A stretch of 64,000 nucleotides of DNA from Burkholderia sp. S171 (GCF_009766085.1 NZ_LMUF01000016.1:40396-104395); one strand, 5' to 3'; positions 44,293 through 54,197 are shown, counted from the stretch's first letter. Notes: generated by a model not told the origin, from the letters alone. Translations and numbers: made by a program.

Positions 44293-45318
44293 TCAGGCCG
44301 TGGTGAACACGTCGCGATAGCCCAGGAACAGTTCTTCGAACACCAGCCGCGCGTTCAGCGGATGATTTTCCACCGCGCGCTGCCGTGTCACCGTCTTTTG
44401 AAAGCGGGCGAAACGCTCGGTATCGATCTGCGCAGCGCAGCGTTCGAGCGCCTTCGATGCCCCCGGGAAGTAGCGCGGACGGCCCGCCGTTTTCTGCGCA
44501 AGCAGGTCGTATAGCCAGCGCTGCAGCCAGCCGAGCACCATGGGCACCGGCAGCTTCTGCAGGCTTTCTCCGCACGCGAACGCGTCGCACGCGGGCCCGG
44601 CGGCCAGTTGCGCCAGCGCGAAATCACGCAGCGCGCGGTTTTCATCGGAGGCGAGCGCCAGCGCGGTCAACGGCGCGCCGCCGGCTTCTGCCAGCACGGC
44701 TGCGGGACGCTCCACGCCCTGCTGCGCAAGCCATGCAACGGCGGGCTCGGTGGCCGGGAGGGTCATCGGCCATTGGCGGCAGCGGCTGATGATCGTCGGC
44801 AGCAAACGGTCTATACGCGCCGTCACCAGAATGAATACCACGCCCGCGGGCGGCTCTTCCAGTGTCTTGAGCAAGGCATTCGCGGCGAACACGTTGATCG
44901 ATTCAGCCGGATACAGCAACACGACGCGCAAACCGCCCCGGTGGGAACCGAGGCTGAAAAAATTCATCAGCCCGAGCACCTGATCAATCTTGATCTCCTT
45001 GCTCAGGACCTTCGTTTTCTTGCCGTCCTCGTCTGCCTTCTCCGCCTTGTCGTCGCTGATCAATTCGCCAGCGAGCGCTTCCGGCAGGACCGCGCGATAG
45101 TCGGGATGGTTGCCCTGGCTGAACCACAGGCAGGCAACGCACTTTCCGCATGGCTCGCGAGTGTCGGTCGGGGTTTCGCAAAGCAGGCTTTGAGCAAGAT
45201 GCTGCGCGAACTGCAATTTGCCGATACCCGCGCGACCGTGCAGGAGCAACGCGTGCGGCCAGCTTGCGCGCAGTTGGTCAAGTCGGGTCCAGTCATCGGT
45301 TTGCCACGGATAGATCAT
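44293..45318 (-). CDS. holB: DNA polymerase III subunit delta-prime
   Basis: A 341-residue clamp-loader subunit that stabilises the gamma/tau-delta complex as it opens the sliding clamp. It opens IYPWQTDDWTRLDQLRASWP; HGRAGIGKLQFAQHLAQSLL is the P-loop, degenerate as usual in delta-prime. The zinc-binding cysteines are CETPTDTREP then CGKCVAC. A lid helix and a long C-terminal collar follow. Length fits. In this group holB normally lies directly after tmk, but here a 212-bp AT-rich gap with inverted repeats separates them. Confidence 0.9.
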   Translation of the reverse strand: MIYPWQTDDWTRLDQLRASWPHALLLHGRAGIGKLQFAQHLAQSLLCETPTDTREPCGKCVACLWFSQGNHPDYRAVLPEALAGELISDDKAEKADEDGKKTKVLSKEIKIDQVLGLMNFFSLGSHRGGLRVVLLYPAESINVFAANALLKTLEEPPAGVVFILVTARIDRLLPTIISRCRQWPMTLPATEPAVAWLAQQGVERPAAVLAEAGGAPLTALALASDENRALRDFALAQLAAGPACDAFACGESLQKLPVPMVLGWLQRWLYDLLAQKTAGRPRYFPGASKALERCAAQIDTERFARFQKTVTRQRAVENHPLNARLVFEELFLGYRDVFTTA

Positions 45319-45364
45319 GAAAAGTCTTTTGGATCAGGTGTTTGCGACAGAATCCTATGAGTCT

Positions 45365-45507
45365 GAATTTACTTTAAGTCGTTGCTAAAATTCAATGAAT
45401 TCAATTGTTTGTTGACAGTAATTGAAGCTTTTTCGAGGCGTGACCAGCGGTTGTGTCCACGAATTTCAGCGACCAACACTACGTTTAACCAGACTTAAAG
45501 TAAATTC
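45365..45507. repeat. 143-bp AT-rich element with perfect 16-bp inverted ends
   Basis: GAATTTACTTTAAGTC at 45365-45380 and its exact reverse complement at 45492-45507, with 111 bases between. A smaller dyad (AGTAAAT/ATTTACT, 45499-45515) overlaps the right end. The interval is AT-rich, non-coding, and sits between tmk and holB. No clear target duplication. It may be a small MITE-like insertion or a transcript structure. Confidence 0.75.
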
Positions 45508-45530
45508 TATTTACTAATCTTTATTAAAAA

Positions 45531-46154
45531 TCAAATACTTGCGACCACTGCTTCGAGTTGTTTCTGAATATCGATTATGGACTGGGTAGCATCGATTATT
45601 ACAAATCGTTCCGGCGATTCTGCCGCCCGGCGCAAATACTCGGCCCTGGTTCGGCCGAAAAACGAATCCGATTCGCTCTCGAACTTGTCGGGTGAGCGAA
45701 CCGCGCCGCGTCGTTCGCTGGCTATGTTCGTCGGCACGTCGAAGAGCAAGGTCAGGTCTGGCTGGAAACCACCCTGCACCCAGCGCTCGAGCGCTTCCAG
45801 CTTGTCACGCGGCAAGCCGCGACCACCGCCCTGATACGCGAAGGTGGCGTCGGAGAAGCGATCCGACAGCACCCAATCCCCCCGCGCCAGCGCCGGCTCA
45901 ATGATCTGCGCCAGATGTTCGCGGCGTGCCGCGAACATCAGCAACGCTTCGGTTTCGAGGTCCATCGGCTGGTTAAGCAGCAAGTCTCGCAGGCTCTCTC
46001 CCAGCGTCGTGCCGCCAGGTTCGCGCGTGATCACGACCGAACGGCCCGTGGCTGCGATCTTGTCGTCCAGGCGCTGACGAAACCACGCGAGGTGCGTCGT
46101 CTTACCCGCTCCGTCGATGCCTTCAAACGTGATGAATCTGCCGCGCACCATCAT
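45531..46154 (-). CDS. tmk: Thymidylate kinase
   Basis: A 207-residue enzyme that phosphorylates dTMP to dTDP in the cytoplasm. P-loop [11 protein letters not shown] (about 10-20), the DR(Y/F) region [18 protein letters not shown] and a lid with RRGAVRSP are the family marks. Its ATG overlaps the stop of mltG (ATGA), so the two are coupled. Followed by the inverted-repeat element and then holB on the same strand. Essential gene in relatives. Confidence 0.94.
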   Translation of the reverse strand: MMVRGRFITFEGIDGAGKTTHLAWFRQRLDDKIAATGRSVVITREPGGTTLGESLRDLLLNQPMDLETEALLMFAARREHLAQIIEPALARGDWVLSDRFSDATFAYQGGGRGLPRDKLEALERWVQGGFQPDLTLLFDVPTNIASERRGAVRSPDKFESESDSFFGRTRAEYLRRAAESPERFVIIDATQSIIDIQKQLEAVVASI

Positions 46155-47167
46155 TGTCCCCGGATGTACTTGTCGACGGCCCGATTGTGGTCGCCGAGAT
46201 TGTCTGAAAAGAAGCTGCTGCCGTCACCGCGCGACACGAAATACAGTGCCGTGCTGGACGCAGGATTGACCGTCGCCGCGAGGGCCGCGACGCCCGGCAA
46301 CGCGATCGGACCGGGCGGAAGGCCCATGCGCGTGTAGGTATTGTACGGAGTGTCCGTTTGCAGGTCTTTTTTACGCAGCCGGCCGCCGTAGGCCGAACCC
46401 AGGCCATAGATCACTGACGGGTCCGTTTGCAGCGGCATGCCGATACGCAGCCGGTTCGCGAACACGGCCGCGACCAAGGGCCGGTCGGCGGCGCGCCCCG
46501 TTTCCTTTTCGACAATCGACGCCATGATCAGCGCCTCGTAAGGCGTCTTGTACGGCAAATTCTGCGCGCGGGTACCCCAGGCTTCATCGAGGCGCTGCTG
46601 CATCAGCTTGTACGCCCGTTTGTAGACGGCGAGATCGCTCGTGCCTTTGTCAAAGAGATAGGTGTCGGGGAAAAACAGCCCCTCCGCGCTCGCCCGCGCA
46701 ATCACGTCGTCCGGCGCGCCGATTGCCTTGAGCAAGTCGGTGTCGGTCATGCCCGCCGTGTCGTGCTGCAGCGCCGGATTGCCGTCCAGTTCGTTGCGCA
46801 TTTTCTGGAATGTCCACCCTTCGATCACGGTCGCTACGTATTCGTTGACGTCGCCGCGGGCGATTTTCTGCAGCATCTCGTAGGGCGTGATGCCTTCCTT
46901 GAACTCGTAGTTACCGGACTTGAGCTGCGCGGAAAGGCCGAGCACGCGCGTCATCAGCACGAACAACTGCTGTTGGATGTGCGCGCCGCCGCGGTCCAGC
47001 TGGAGGGCCACGCTGCGTAACGTGCTGTGGGATTTGATGGTGATGTCGAGTTCGGGTGAGGCCAGCTCGACCGGGCTATTCGCCCATTTGAACACGCCGC
47101 CAACGAGCGCACCGCCAACCACGACCGCGACGACCGCCGCGGCCAAACATTTCTTCAAAAGGGACAT
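46151..47167 (-). CDS. mltG: Endolytic murein transglycosylase
   Basis: A 338-residue inner-membrane protein that cuts nascent peptidoglycan glycan strands. One N-terminal helix (about 5-25), a LysM-like subdomain, then the catalytic YceG domain with the catalytic Glu in [14 protein letters not shown] and the substrate loop [12 protein letters not shown] at 47167 is chosen; a GTG at 47176 is the alternative, and neither has a strong ribosome site. It diverges from ygfZ (61 bases apart), with a TATAAT-like word at 47194-47199 between. It heads the mltG-tmk-holB unit. Confidence 0.9.
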   Translation of the reverse strand: MSLLKKCLAAAVVAVVVGGALVGGVFKWANSPVELASPELDITIKSHSTLRSVALQLDRGGAHIQQQLFVLMTRVLGLSAQLKSGNYEFKEGITPYEMLQKIARGDVNEYVATVIEGWTFQKMRNELDGNPALQHDTAGMTDTDLLKAIGAPDDVIARASAEGLFFPDTYLFDKGTSDLAVYKRAYKLMQQRLDEAWGTRAQNLPYKTPYEALIMASIVEKETGRAADRPLVAAVFANRLRIGMPLQTDPSVIYGLGSAYGGRLRKKDLQTDTPYNTYTRMGLPPGPIALPGVAALAATVNPASSTALYFVSRGDGSSFFSDNLGDHNRAVDKYIRGQ

Positions 47168-47228
47168 GCGAAACACGCTCTAAGTAAGACCCATATAATA
47201 CTTGTTCGCAATCGCCCAAGTCAGGTCC

Positions 47229-48227
47229 ATGAATTCTTCGACCGCTTCATCGCTTTCATCTCCGCTTACGTCTCCCTTCGACGCCGTCCTTCACGCCGGC
47301 GTATTCGTGCCGCTGACGCAATTCGGCATCATCGACACCACCGGCGACGACGCCGCTGCGTTTCTTCACACGCAATTGACGAGCGACGTCCAGCACTTGG
47401 ACGCATCAAGCGCGCGTCTCGCCGGTTATTGCTCGCCGAAGGGCCGCTTGCTGGCGTCGTTTTTGATATGGCGGTGCGGTGAGGCCGTGCGTCTGATGCT
47501 CGCCGCTGACATACAGGCATCGGTGCAAAAACGCTTGTCGATGTTCGTGATGCGCGCGAAAGCGAAGCTCGTCGATGCCACGCCGGCTCTCGCTGCGGTG
47601 GGTTTTGCCGGCGACGTCCGCAAGACGCTGTCCCATCTCTTCGACGCCATGCCCGACGGCGTACATGTGAAAGTGGACGGTCCGCTCGGCTCGCTGATCC
47701 GGGTTCCCGATGCCGCCGGCCGGCCGCGCTTCCTCTGGGTAGGCCCGAAGGCCGAAGTCGAAGCGCGCCTCGCCGATATCGAAAAACAGCTCACGCGTGC
47801 CCCGGCCGAGTTATGGGACTGGCTCGACATTCACGCGGGCGAACCGCGCATTACGCTGCCGACATCGGAGCAATTCGTCCCGCAAATGGTCAACTTCGAC
47901 GTGCTCGGCGGCGTCAACTTCAAGAAGGGCTGTTATCCGGGGCAGGAAGTGGTCGCGCGCAGCCAGTATCGCGGGACGATCAAGCGCCGCACGTCGCTGG
48001 CCCATGCCGAAACCGCCAAGCCCGGCGACGAACTGTTCCACTCCGACGACCCCGGCCAGCCGTGCGGCCTCGTAGTCAATGTGGCGCCCGCGCCCGGCGG
48101 CGGCGTGGATGCGCTCGTGGAAATCAAGCTCGCGGCGCTTGAACAGGGTTCGGTTCACGTCGGTACGGCCGAGGGTCCCGCGCTGAAATTCTCGCCGCTG
48201 CCCTATGCGCTGCCGAGTGAAGTCTGA
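47229..48227 (+). CDS. ygfZ: Folate-binding protein YgfZ
   Basis: A 332-residue protein that helps maintain certain Fe-S enzymes through a tetrahydrofolate-dependent step. The family signature KKGCYPGQEVVAR, with the conserved Cys, is at about residues 233-245; it is a paralogue of the GcvT barrel fold. The ATG at 47229 follows AGGT and matches the usual length; an upstream start (47202) is less likely. It diverges from mltG and is followed by the NRDE gene, with 21 bases between. Confidence 0.9.
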   Translation: MNSSTASSLSSPLTSPFDAVLHAGVFVPLTQFGIIDTTGDDAAAFLHTQLTSDVQHLDASSARLAGYCSPKGRLLASFLIWRCGEAVRLMLAADIQASVQKRLSMFVMRAKAKLVDATPALAAVGFAGDVRKTLSHLFDAMPDGVHVKVDGPLGSLIRVPDAAGRPRFLWVGPKAEVEARLADIEKQLTRAPAELWDWLDIHAGEPRITLPTSEQFVPQMVNFDVLGGVNFKKGCYPGQEVVARSQYRGTIKRRTSLAHAETAKPGDELFHSDDPGQPCGLVVNVAPAPGGGVDALVEIKLAALEQGSVHVGTAEGPALKFSPLPYALPSEV

Positions 48228-48248
48228 CTTATTGCGGACGGGTTGCTC

Positions 48249-49088
48249 ATGTGCCTGATTGTCTTCGATTGGCAACCGGATGCCGCGGCGTCCGATGCTG
48301 AGCGCCCATTGCTCACGCTTGCGGCCAATCGTGACGAGTTTTTTCGTCGCGAAACCGAGCCGTTGCACTGGTGGAGAAGGTTGGAAAGCGCGCCGGAAGT
48401 GCTCGCCGGACGCGACCTGACGGGTGGCGGAACCTGGCTCGGCGTCACGCGCGACGGCCGTTTCGCCGCGTTGACGAACTATCGGGCGCCAGCGGAAGTG
48501 CGGCCTAATGCGCCGACTCGCGGTACGCTGGTCAGTGACTTTTTGTCGGGCGCACCGATCGCGCCGATGGCCTATCTGGACGCGGTGGCCCGCGACGGGC
48601 ATCGGTACAACGGCTTCAATCTGGTTGTCGGCGACTTCACGCGGCGCGAACTGGCCTGGTACGGCAATCGTGCCGATGCGCCACCTTCCCTGCTTGATCC
48701 CGGCATTCACGGGTTGTCGAATAGTTTGCTCGATACCCCCTGGCCCAAGCTTGTCGCGCAACGCGACGCGCTGCGGGATCTGCTTCACGTCGATGAACGG
48801 CCGTCGCTGGACAGCTTGATCGAGACCATGCGCAATCCCCAACTCGCCGATGACCATCTGCTGCCGTCCACCGGACTCTCGCTTGAACGCGAGCGTGTGT
48901 TGTCGGCGGCGTTTATTGAGTCCGAGGGTTACGGCACGCGCAGTACGACGGCGTTGCGGGTTGCGGCGGTTAACGGTGATTTGACGCTGCAGATCAAGGA
49001 ACTTAGCGACGACGATGGTTCGCACAACATCCAACGTCCCGGCGCGTTCGAACGAAGCGATGCCTTCACGATCGTGCGGGCGGCTTAG
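48249..49088 (+). CDS. NRDE family protein (TANGO2-like)
   Basis: A 279-residue protein of the NRDE/TANGO2 family. The defining start is MCLIVFDW with Cys 2 exposed as an N-terminal nucleophile, LTLAANRDEFFRRET gives the name-giving NRDE, GGGTWLGVTRDGRFAALTNY and RGTLVSDFL follow. Human TANGO2 loss causes metabolic crises; bacterial roles are unknown, and the family is related to N-terminal nucleophile amidohydrolases. The ATG at 48249 is required because Cys 2 must follow it; it is 21 bases after the ygfZ stop. Confidence 0.85.
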   Translation: MCLIVFDWQPDAAASDAERPLLTLAANRDEFFRRETEPLHWWRRLESAPEVLAGRDLTGGGTWLGVTRDGRFAALTNYRAPAEVRPNAPTRGTLVSDFLSGAPIAPMAYLDAVARDGHRYNGFNLVVGDFTRRELAWYGNRADAPPSLLDPGIHGLSNSLLDTPWPKLVAQRDALRDLLHVDERPSLDSLIETMRNPQLADDHLLPSTGLSLERERVLSAAFIESEGYGTRSTTALRVAAVNGDLTLQIKELSDDDGSHNIQRPGAFERSDAFTIVRAA

Positions 49089-49106
49089 GACAGTTGAACT
49101 CCAAGC

Positions 49107-49130
49107 GGAACTTTGTGCGCCTAAAGTTCC
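49107..49130. terminator. Hairpin between convergent genes
   Basis: GGAACTTT/AAAGTTCC (49107-49114 with 49123-49130), loop 8, no T-run. Lies between the NRDE gene and the hydrolase gene; may act as a weak terminator. Confidence 0.4.
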
Positions 49131-49142
49131 GGGCGCTGATTC

Positions 49143-50108
49143 TTATCTCTCTGTGACGTCCATGTATCGACGCAATGCATCTGCCGCGTCCGCATGCGCT
49201 TTCGCCACTTCCGGCACAAAACCGCCCATCTTGAAGAACTCGTGCGTCATGCCTTCATAGCGGACCAGTTCGACCGGGACGTTTGCCCTTTCAAGCTTGG
49301 CCGCATACGCCACGTCTTCATCGAAGAGCGGATCGTGATCAGCGGCAGCGATCCACGAAGGCGCAACGCCGGTGAAATCAAGCACCGACCCGCGTGCGTC
49401 CAGCGGGGCGAAACGCCAGTCGTCACGGTCTTTATCGTCGCGAAGATACTGCGCAAAAAACCACTGAATAGTTTTCGCCGATAACACAAAACCCTCGGCA
49501 AATTGCGCATGCGATTGGCTATCCTGCCGCGCGCTTACGCCGGGATAAATCAGCAATTGAAGACGTAGTGGAATGCTGGCATCGCGAGCGAGCAAGGCGC
49601 ACACCGTTGCGAGCGTGCCCCCCGCGCTGTCGCCACCGACCGCGAAGCGCGTGTTGTCGAGCCCTAGCGATGCCGCTTGCGCGTGAAGCCACGTGAGGGC
49701 ATCGAAGGCATCGTGCACGGCGGTCGGAAACTTGTGTTCGGGCGCAAGCCGGTAATCGACCGATGCCACCGCGCAACCCGAATCCGCGGCGAGGCGTCGG
49801 CAGAGCGAGTCGTGGGTATCAATGCTGCCGACTACAAAACCGCCGCCGTGAAAGTAGATCAGCGTAGGTGTGGGAGCAGTCCAGTTGGGCTCGACGGGGT
49901 GATAAAGGCGCGCACGAATGGACGCTTGATCACGCGTGGGAATGGTGAGTTTCTGGACATCGAACATCGCGGCCGGCGCGATGTCGAGAATCAGCGCGCT
50001 GCGCTCGTAGGACGCGCGCGCGGCGGAAGCCGAAAGCGTGTGGAACGGCGGCCGCTTGGCCTTCGCGATGAGTTCGACGACCTGTGCAATGGCAGGATTC
50101 AGCGGCAT
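49143..50108 (-). CDS. Alpha/beta hydrolase, HSL-type esterase
   Basis: A 321-residue esterase of the hormone-sensitive-lipase group. The oxyanion motif HGGG lies at 87-90 and the nucleophile S161 is in GGDSAGG; a late Asp (WIAAADHDPLFDED) and His (GMTHEFFKM) complete the triad. These enzymes cleave short acyl esters. The ATG at 50108 is used; an upstream TTG at 50120 gives four more residues. Without signal peptide, so cytoplasmic. It is the last gene of the minus-strand lipid cluster. Confidence 0.88.
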   Translation of the reverse strand: MPLNPAIAQVVELIAKAKRPPFHTLSASAARASYERSALILDIAPAAMFDVQKLTIPTRDQASIRARLYHPVEPNWTAPTPTLIYFHGGGFVVGSIDTHDSLCRRLAADSGCAVASVDYRLAPEHKFPTAVHDAFDALTWLHAQAASLGLDNTRFAVGGDSAGGTLATVCALLARDASIPLRLQLLIYPGVSARQDSQSHAQFAEGFVLSAKTIQWFFAQYLRDDKDRDDWRFAPLDARGSVLDFTGVAPSWIAAADHDPLFDEDVAYAAKLERANVPVELVRYEGMTHEFFKMGGFVPEVAKAHADAADALRRYMDVTER

Positions 50109-50196
50109 GGGAGCGGGCAAATGGGCGAGCGTTGGAAGCTCGCGATGATGACATAGGGCGGCGAATTCCGCGCGTCAGCTCGTCAAAACCGTCCGC

Positions 50197-51060
50197 CTAC
50201 CCCCTCACCTCCGGCTTCAACGACAACGGATCGGTCGGATTGCGCAATTGCGTGATGTCATCGAAACGTAGTTGCACCGACGCCAGAATCTTCGGGTGCG
50301 TAAGCACATAAAACCGCCGTTCGCGCACCGCTTCGAAGGTCAATTCCGCCACCTGTGTCGCGTTCAGTTTGCCGCTCTCTACCGCCTTCGTGAGCTGCTT
50401 TCCGGCCATGCGCTGCGATGCCGTCAATGGCTCATCGTTGCGTAAGCCTTCGGGCCGCACCCGCTCGGCATTCGCGATGCCTGTCGGCACGAATGCCGGA
50501 CACAGCAACGAACAATCCACTGGACCGCCGACAATTTTCAAATCGTGATACAGGGTCTCGGTCAACGCGACGACCGCGTGCTTCGACGCGTTATAGACGC
50601 CCATCCCTGGCGCCGACAGCAACCCCGCCACCGACGCTGTATTCACAATATGCGCGGGCTGTTGTTGCGCGAGCATCAATGGCGTGAACGCGCGCAAGCC
50701 GTTCGCCACGCCCATTACGTTGACGCCGAACACCCACGCCCAGTCGTTCGCACTGCTTTCCCAGACGAAACCGCCCGTGCCGACGCCCGCGTTGTTGAAG
50801 AGCAGATGCACCGCGCCGTAGGTATCGATAGTCGTGTGCGCCAGCGCATCGACCTGCACGGCATCCGACACATCTGTGGGCACGCCGAGCGCTTCAGCAC
50901 CCAGACCACGCGCCATCTCGACCGTTTCCGTGAGGCCTTTCACATCGACATCGGCGAGTACGAGCTTCATGCCCAGCGCCGCGCCCTTCAATGCGAACTC
51001 ACGGCCGAAACCGCTGCCGGCGCCGGTGATCACGGCCACTTTGCCGTCGAACTGATCCAC
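50197..51060 (-). CDS. SDR family oxidoreductase
   Basis: A 287-residue classical short-chain dehydrogenase. TGAGSGFG at 12-19 binds the nucleotide, and D38 in LVLADVDVKG favours NAD. NNAGVGTGG and catalytic Ser, Tyr and Lys (TASVAGLL, YNASK) follow. The GTG start has AAGGAG just before. It lies between the CurA-like reductase (42 bases upstream) and the hydrolase in one direction, so these three probably act on related carbonyl or ester compounds. Confidence 0.9.
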   Translation of the reverse strand: MDQFDGKVAVITGAGSGFGREFALKGAALGMKLVLADVDVKGLTETVEMARGLGAEALGVPTDVSDAVQVDALAHTTIDTYGAVHLLFNNAGVGTGGFVWESSANDWAWVFGVNVMGVANGLRAFTPLMLAQQQPAHIVNTASVAGLLSAPGMGVYNASKHAVVALTETLYHDLKIVGGPVDCSLLCPAFVPTGIANAERVRPEGLRNDEPLTASQRMAGKQLTKAVESGKLNATQVAELTFEAVRERRFYVLTHPKILASVQLRFDDITQLRNPTDPLSLKPEVRG

Positions 51061-51102
51061 TTTGTCTCCTTTAATCCTTTAGATCTATATAGATCCAAAC
51101 CT

Positions 51103-52110
51103 TCAGATCAGCTTGACGAGCTGCTTGCCGAAGTTCTTGCCTTTGAGCAATCCGAGAAAAGCCTCCGGGGCATTTTCCAGGCCCTGCGCAATCGACTCGC
51201 GATACTGCAGCTTTTTCTGCGCAACGAGCCCGCCAAGTTGCGTGAGCGCCTCGGGCCACACTTCCGGCGCTTCGCTGACGATAAAACCCTGCACCTTCAA
51301 GCGCTGCGTGAGCAGCAACGCGGGCTTTTTAAGTGGCATCGGCGAACCGTCGTAGCTCGCGATCATCCCGCACAACGCAATCCGGCCGAACGCGTTCATG
51401 CGCGATAACACGGCGTCCAGTATTTCGCCGCCGACGTTTTCAAAATAACCATCGGCACCGTTAGGCAACGCCGCCTTGAGGTCATCATGCAGGTTGCCGG
51501 CCTTGTAGTCGATGCACGCATCGAAACCGAGCGTCTCGGTGACGTAGCGGCATTTGTCCGCCCCGCCCGCTATGCCGACCGCGCGGCAGCCCGCTGCTTT
51601 CGCCAACTGGCCGACCACGCTTCCTACCGCGCCGCTCGCCGCGCTGACCACGACCGTTTCACCCGCTTTCGGCGCGATGATCTTGTTGAGCCCGAACCAT
51701 GCGGTTACCCCAGGCATGCCGACCGAGCCGAGATAGGTGGAAAGCGGGATGTGGGTGTCGTCGACTTTACGCAGGCCCTTGCCATCGGACGTGCCGAATT
51801 CCTGCCAGCCAACCATTCCGACCACTTTGTCGCCGATCGCGAACTTCGGATTCTTCGATTCCACCACCTCGCCCACCGTCCCGCCGATCATCACCTCGTT
51901 AAGCGGCTGCGATGCGGCGTATGACTTCGATTCGTCCATGCGGCCGCGCATGTAGGGATCGAGCGAGAGGAAGTGATTGCGCACGCGCACTTGCCCCTCG
52001 GCCAGCGGCTCGAGCGGAGTCTCGACGAGTTTGAAATTATCGACGCTTGCCGCACCTTGCGGGCGCGAAACGAGGAGGATCTGGCGATTGATTGAGTTGT
52101 GTTCTGACAT
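51103..52110 (-). CDS. NADP-dependent MDR oxidoreductase, CurA/quinone-reductase-like
   Basis: A 335-residue enzyme of the zinc-free medium-chain reductase group that includes leukotriene B4 dehydrogenase and curcumin reductase CurA. It reads NRQILLVSRPQGAASVDNF, then the typical FLSLDPYMRGRM, GMPGVTAWFGL and a Rossmann loop AASGAVGSVVGQLAKAAGC. It reduces alpha,beta-unsaturated ketones with NADPH. AGGAG before the ATG at 52110 fixes the start; the longer frame upstream crosses the thioesterase gene. Second of the group on this strand. Confidence 0.9.
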   Translation of the reverse strand: MSEHNSINRQILLVSRPQGAASVDNFKLVETPLEPLAEGQVRVRNHFLSLDPYMRGRMDESKSYAASQPLNEVMIGGTVGEVVESKNPKFAIGDKVVGMVGWQEFGTSDGKGLRKVDDTHIPLSTYLGSVGMPGVTAWFGLNKIIAPKAGETVVVSAASGAVGSVVGQLAKAAGCRAVGIAGGADKCRYVTETLGFDACIDYKAGNLHDDLKAALPNGADGYFENVGGEILDAVLSRMNAFGRIALCGMIASYDGSPMPLKKPALLLTQRLKVQGFIVSEAPEVWPEALTQLGGLVAQKKLQYRESIAQGLENAPEAFLGLLKGKNFGKQLVKLI

Positions 52111-52171
52111 CGTGATACTCCTGTGCGGTCCAGGGATAAACCAGGGCGCGCGGCGCGCTCTGGAAGCGGCG

Positions 52172-52636
52172 TCAGGCGTCGCTGGGACCGGGTGTGGCGG
52201 ACGGATCTGAACGGAGGCGTTGCTGCGCGATATCGCGGCCGACGGCGAGCTTGCGCATGTATTTGAAGGTGCCGAGCGCTTTTGCGACGAAGTGGCCTTC
52301 GCTGTCGCGGATTTCGCCTTCGCAATACGCCATTGTCGTGGAGCGGTGCAGCACGCGGGCAAACGCGCGGAGTTCGCCGCGGCCCGGCTGCATGAAGTTG
52401 ACTTTCATTTCGACGGTGACCACGCCGATGCCGTTGTCGGCGAGGCTGCGCGCAGCCATCGCGAGGGCGACGTCGGCGAGGGTCATGGTCACGCCGCCGT
52501 GGGCGATGCCCCAGGTGTTCATGTGCGTGGCGCTCAGCGGCAGCAGGACTTCGCTTGCGCCATCTTCGGCGCAGATGAGCTGCACGCCAAGTGAATCGAC
52601 GAACGGGCTTTCTGGGAGCGTGGAGAAATCGGTCAT
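52172..52636 (-). CDS. PaaI-type hotdog thioesterase
   Basis: A 154-residue hotdog-fold protein that probably hydrolyses an acyl-CoA. The motif IAHGGVTMTLADVALAMAAR (HGG with the catalytic Asp in the following helix) is present, then TVEMKVNFMQPGRGEL and AYCEGEIRDSEGHFVAKALG. Start at 52636 fits the family; the frame above it runs through the Dabb gene. It starts four bases after the Dabb stop and is in the lipid cluster, where release of free acid from CoA would fit. Confidence 0.85.
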   Translation of the reverse strand: MTDFSTLPESPFVDSLGVQLICAEDGASEVLLPLSATHMNTWGIAHGGVTMTLADVALAMAARSLADNGIGVVTVEMKVNFMQPGRGELRAFARVLHRSTTMAYCEGEIRDSEGHFVAKALGTFKYMRKLAVGRDIAQQRLRSDPSATPGPSDA

Positions 52637-52640
52637 GGTC

Positions 52641-52943
52641 TCAGACTTCGTAATCGATGCATTGACGCGATTCACGTACCGCCGCAACAAAGTCCTTGAT
52701 TGCCAAGTGCTTCGGGTGAACTTGATAGGCTTGAAGGGCTTCGGGATTGTCGAAGTCAGAGACAAGGACCACGTCATACGTGGCTTCGAAACCGGGTTGC
52801 GCCACGCCCACTTCAAAGTGCCCCTGACCTGAAACAATGCTGCGGCAGCTTTCGAGTTTGGCTTTCAGTTTGACGATGTTTTCAGCGCGAGTGCCGCCCT
52901 CGGCGCTTTCCTTCAACTTCCACATGACGATGTGACGTAACAA
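52641..52943 (-). CDS. Dabb-domain (stress-responsive alpha/beta barrel) protein
   Basis: A 100-residue protein opening LRHIVMWKLKESAEG, with FEVGVAQPGFEATYDVVLVS and ALQAYQVHPKHLAIKDFV, the family marks of Dabb dimeric alpha/beta barrels. Some are oxygenases or detoxification proteins, others have no known reaction. The TTG start has AGGAG at good spacing. Between the thiolase gene (76 bases upstream) and the thioesterase gene. Confidence 0.88.
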   Translation of the reverse strand: MLRHIVMWKLKESAEGGTRAENIVKLKAKLESCRSIVSGQGHFEVGVAQPGFEATYDVVLVSDFDNPEALQAYQVHPKHLAIKDFVAAVRESRQCIDYEV

Positions 52944-53018
52944 GACGGGCTCCTGGATGTAGACGATGACTCAGTCGATCGCCCAAGCGTATCAAAAACG
53001 CCGGGCGACCGGTCAAAA

Positions 53019-54197
53019 TCACACCACTTCGAACAACCCGGCCGCGCCCTGCCCGCCGCCGATGCACATGGTCACGACGACAAACTTCGCGCCGCGCCGC
53101 TTGCCTTCGATCAACGCATGCCCCGTGAGGCGCGCCCCCGACACGCCATACGGATGTCCCACCGCAATCGCGCCGCCGTTCACGTTCAGGCGATCAGCCG
53201 GAATACCCAAGGTATCGCGGCAATAGAGCACCTGCACGGCGAACGCTTCGTTCAGTTCCCACAAGTCGATATCGCTGACTTTAAGGCCCGCCTTCTTCAA
53301 CAACTTGGGCACCGCGAACACCGGTCCAATACCCATTTCATCCGGCTCGCATCCCGCGACCGCGAAGCCTCGGAAAATCCCCAGCGGCTTCAGCCCTTCC
53401 TTCTCTGCCAGCGTAGCGTTCATGACCACACATGCCGACGCGCCATCGGAGAACTGGCTGGCATTGCCCGCCGTGACCACGCCGCCAGGCATCGCGGTGC
53501 GAATCTTCGACACCCCTTCGAGCGTCGTGTCGGCGCGAATGCCTTCATCGGCGGACAGCGTGACTTCCTTCGTGAACATGCGGCCCGTGGCTTTATCGGC
53601 GACACCGGCTAGCACCGTGATCGGCACGATTTCGTCGTTGAACTTGCCCGCCGCTTGCGCCGCAGCGGCGCGCAATTGCGATTGCACGCCATACTCGTCC
53701 TGCCGTTCTTTCGATATCTCGTAACGCTTGGCGACGTTCTCGGCCGTCTGCAGCATCGACCAGTAGATAGCGGGCCTGTGCTCCTTCAACCAGCCATCGA
53801 GCAGCATGTGCTGGTTCATCTCGTTCTGCACGCACGAGATGGACTCCACACCGCCAGCCACATAGACATCGCCCTCGCCGGCGATCACGCGTTGTGCCGC
53901 CAGCGCGATGGTCTGCAGCCCCGACGAGCAGAAGCGGTTCACGGTCATGCCCGGCACGCTGACCGGCAAACCCGCGCGCAACGCGATCTGCCGCGCGATG
54001 TTCATGCCGGTCGCGCCTTCCGGATTCGCGCAACCCATGATCACGTCTTCCACACGCGCCGGGTCAATGCCCGCACGCGCCACGGCCGCTTGCGTGGCAT
54101 GGCCGCCGAGCGTCGCGCCGTGTGTCATGTTGAATGCGCCGCGCCAGGATTTGGCGAGGCCCGTGCGTGCCGTCGATACGATTACCGCGTCAGTCAT
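53019..54197 (-). CDS. Acetyl-CoA acyltransferase (thiolase)
   Basis: A 392-residue thiolase. Catalytic C90 ([13 protein letters not shown]), H348 (GHPYGVSGA) and C378 (TMCIGGGQG) stand at the positions of the biosynthetic/degradative reference thiolase. It cleaves 3-ketoacyl-CoA with CoA in beta-oxidation or condenses two acetyl-CoA in reverse. GGAGA precedes the ATG at 54197. It lies downstream of the FadB-type gene with pncA between, so it is the likely thiolase partner of that multifunctional enzyme. Confidence 0.93.
   Translation of the reverse strand: MTDAVIVSTARTGLAKSWRGAFNMTHGATLGGHATQAAVARAGIDPARVEDVIMGCANPEGATGMNIARQIALRAGLPVSVPGMTVNRFCSSGLQTIALAAQRVIAGEGDVYVAGGVESISCVQNEMNQHMLLDGWLKEHRPAIYWSMLQTAENVAKRYEISKERQDEYGVQSQLRAAAAQAAGKFNDEIVPITVLAGVADKATGRMFTKEVTLSADEGIRADTTLEGVSKIRTAMPGGVVTAGNASQFSDGASACVVMNATLAEKEGLKPLGIFRGFAVAGCEPDEMGIGPVFAVPKLLKKAGLKVSDIDLWELNEAFAVQVLYCRDTLGIPADRLNVNGGAIAVGHPYGVSGARLTGHALIEGKRRGAKFVVVTMCIGGGQGAAGLFEVV

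Noticed and set aside
47811..49034. 407-aa minus-strand frame opposite ygfZ and the NRDE gene
   Set aside because: It is a shadow of two well-supported plus-strand genes; the translation is Arg/Gln-rich with no known domain.
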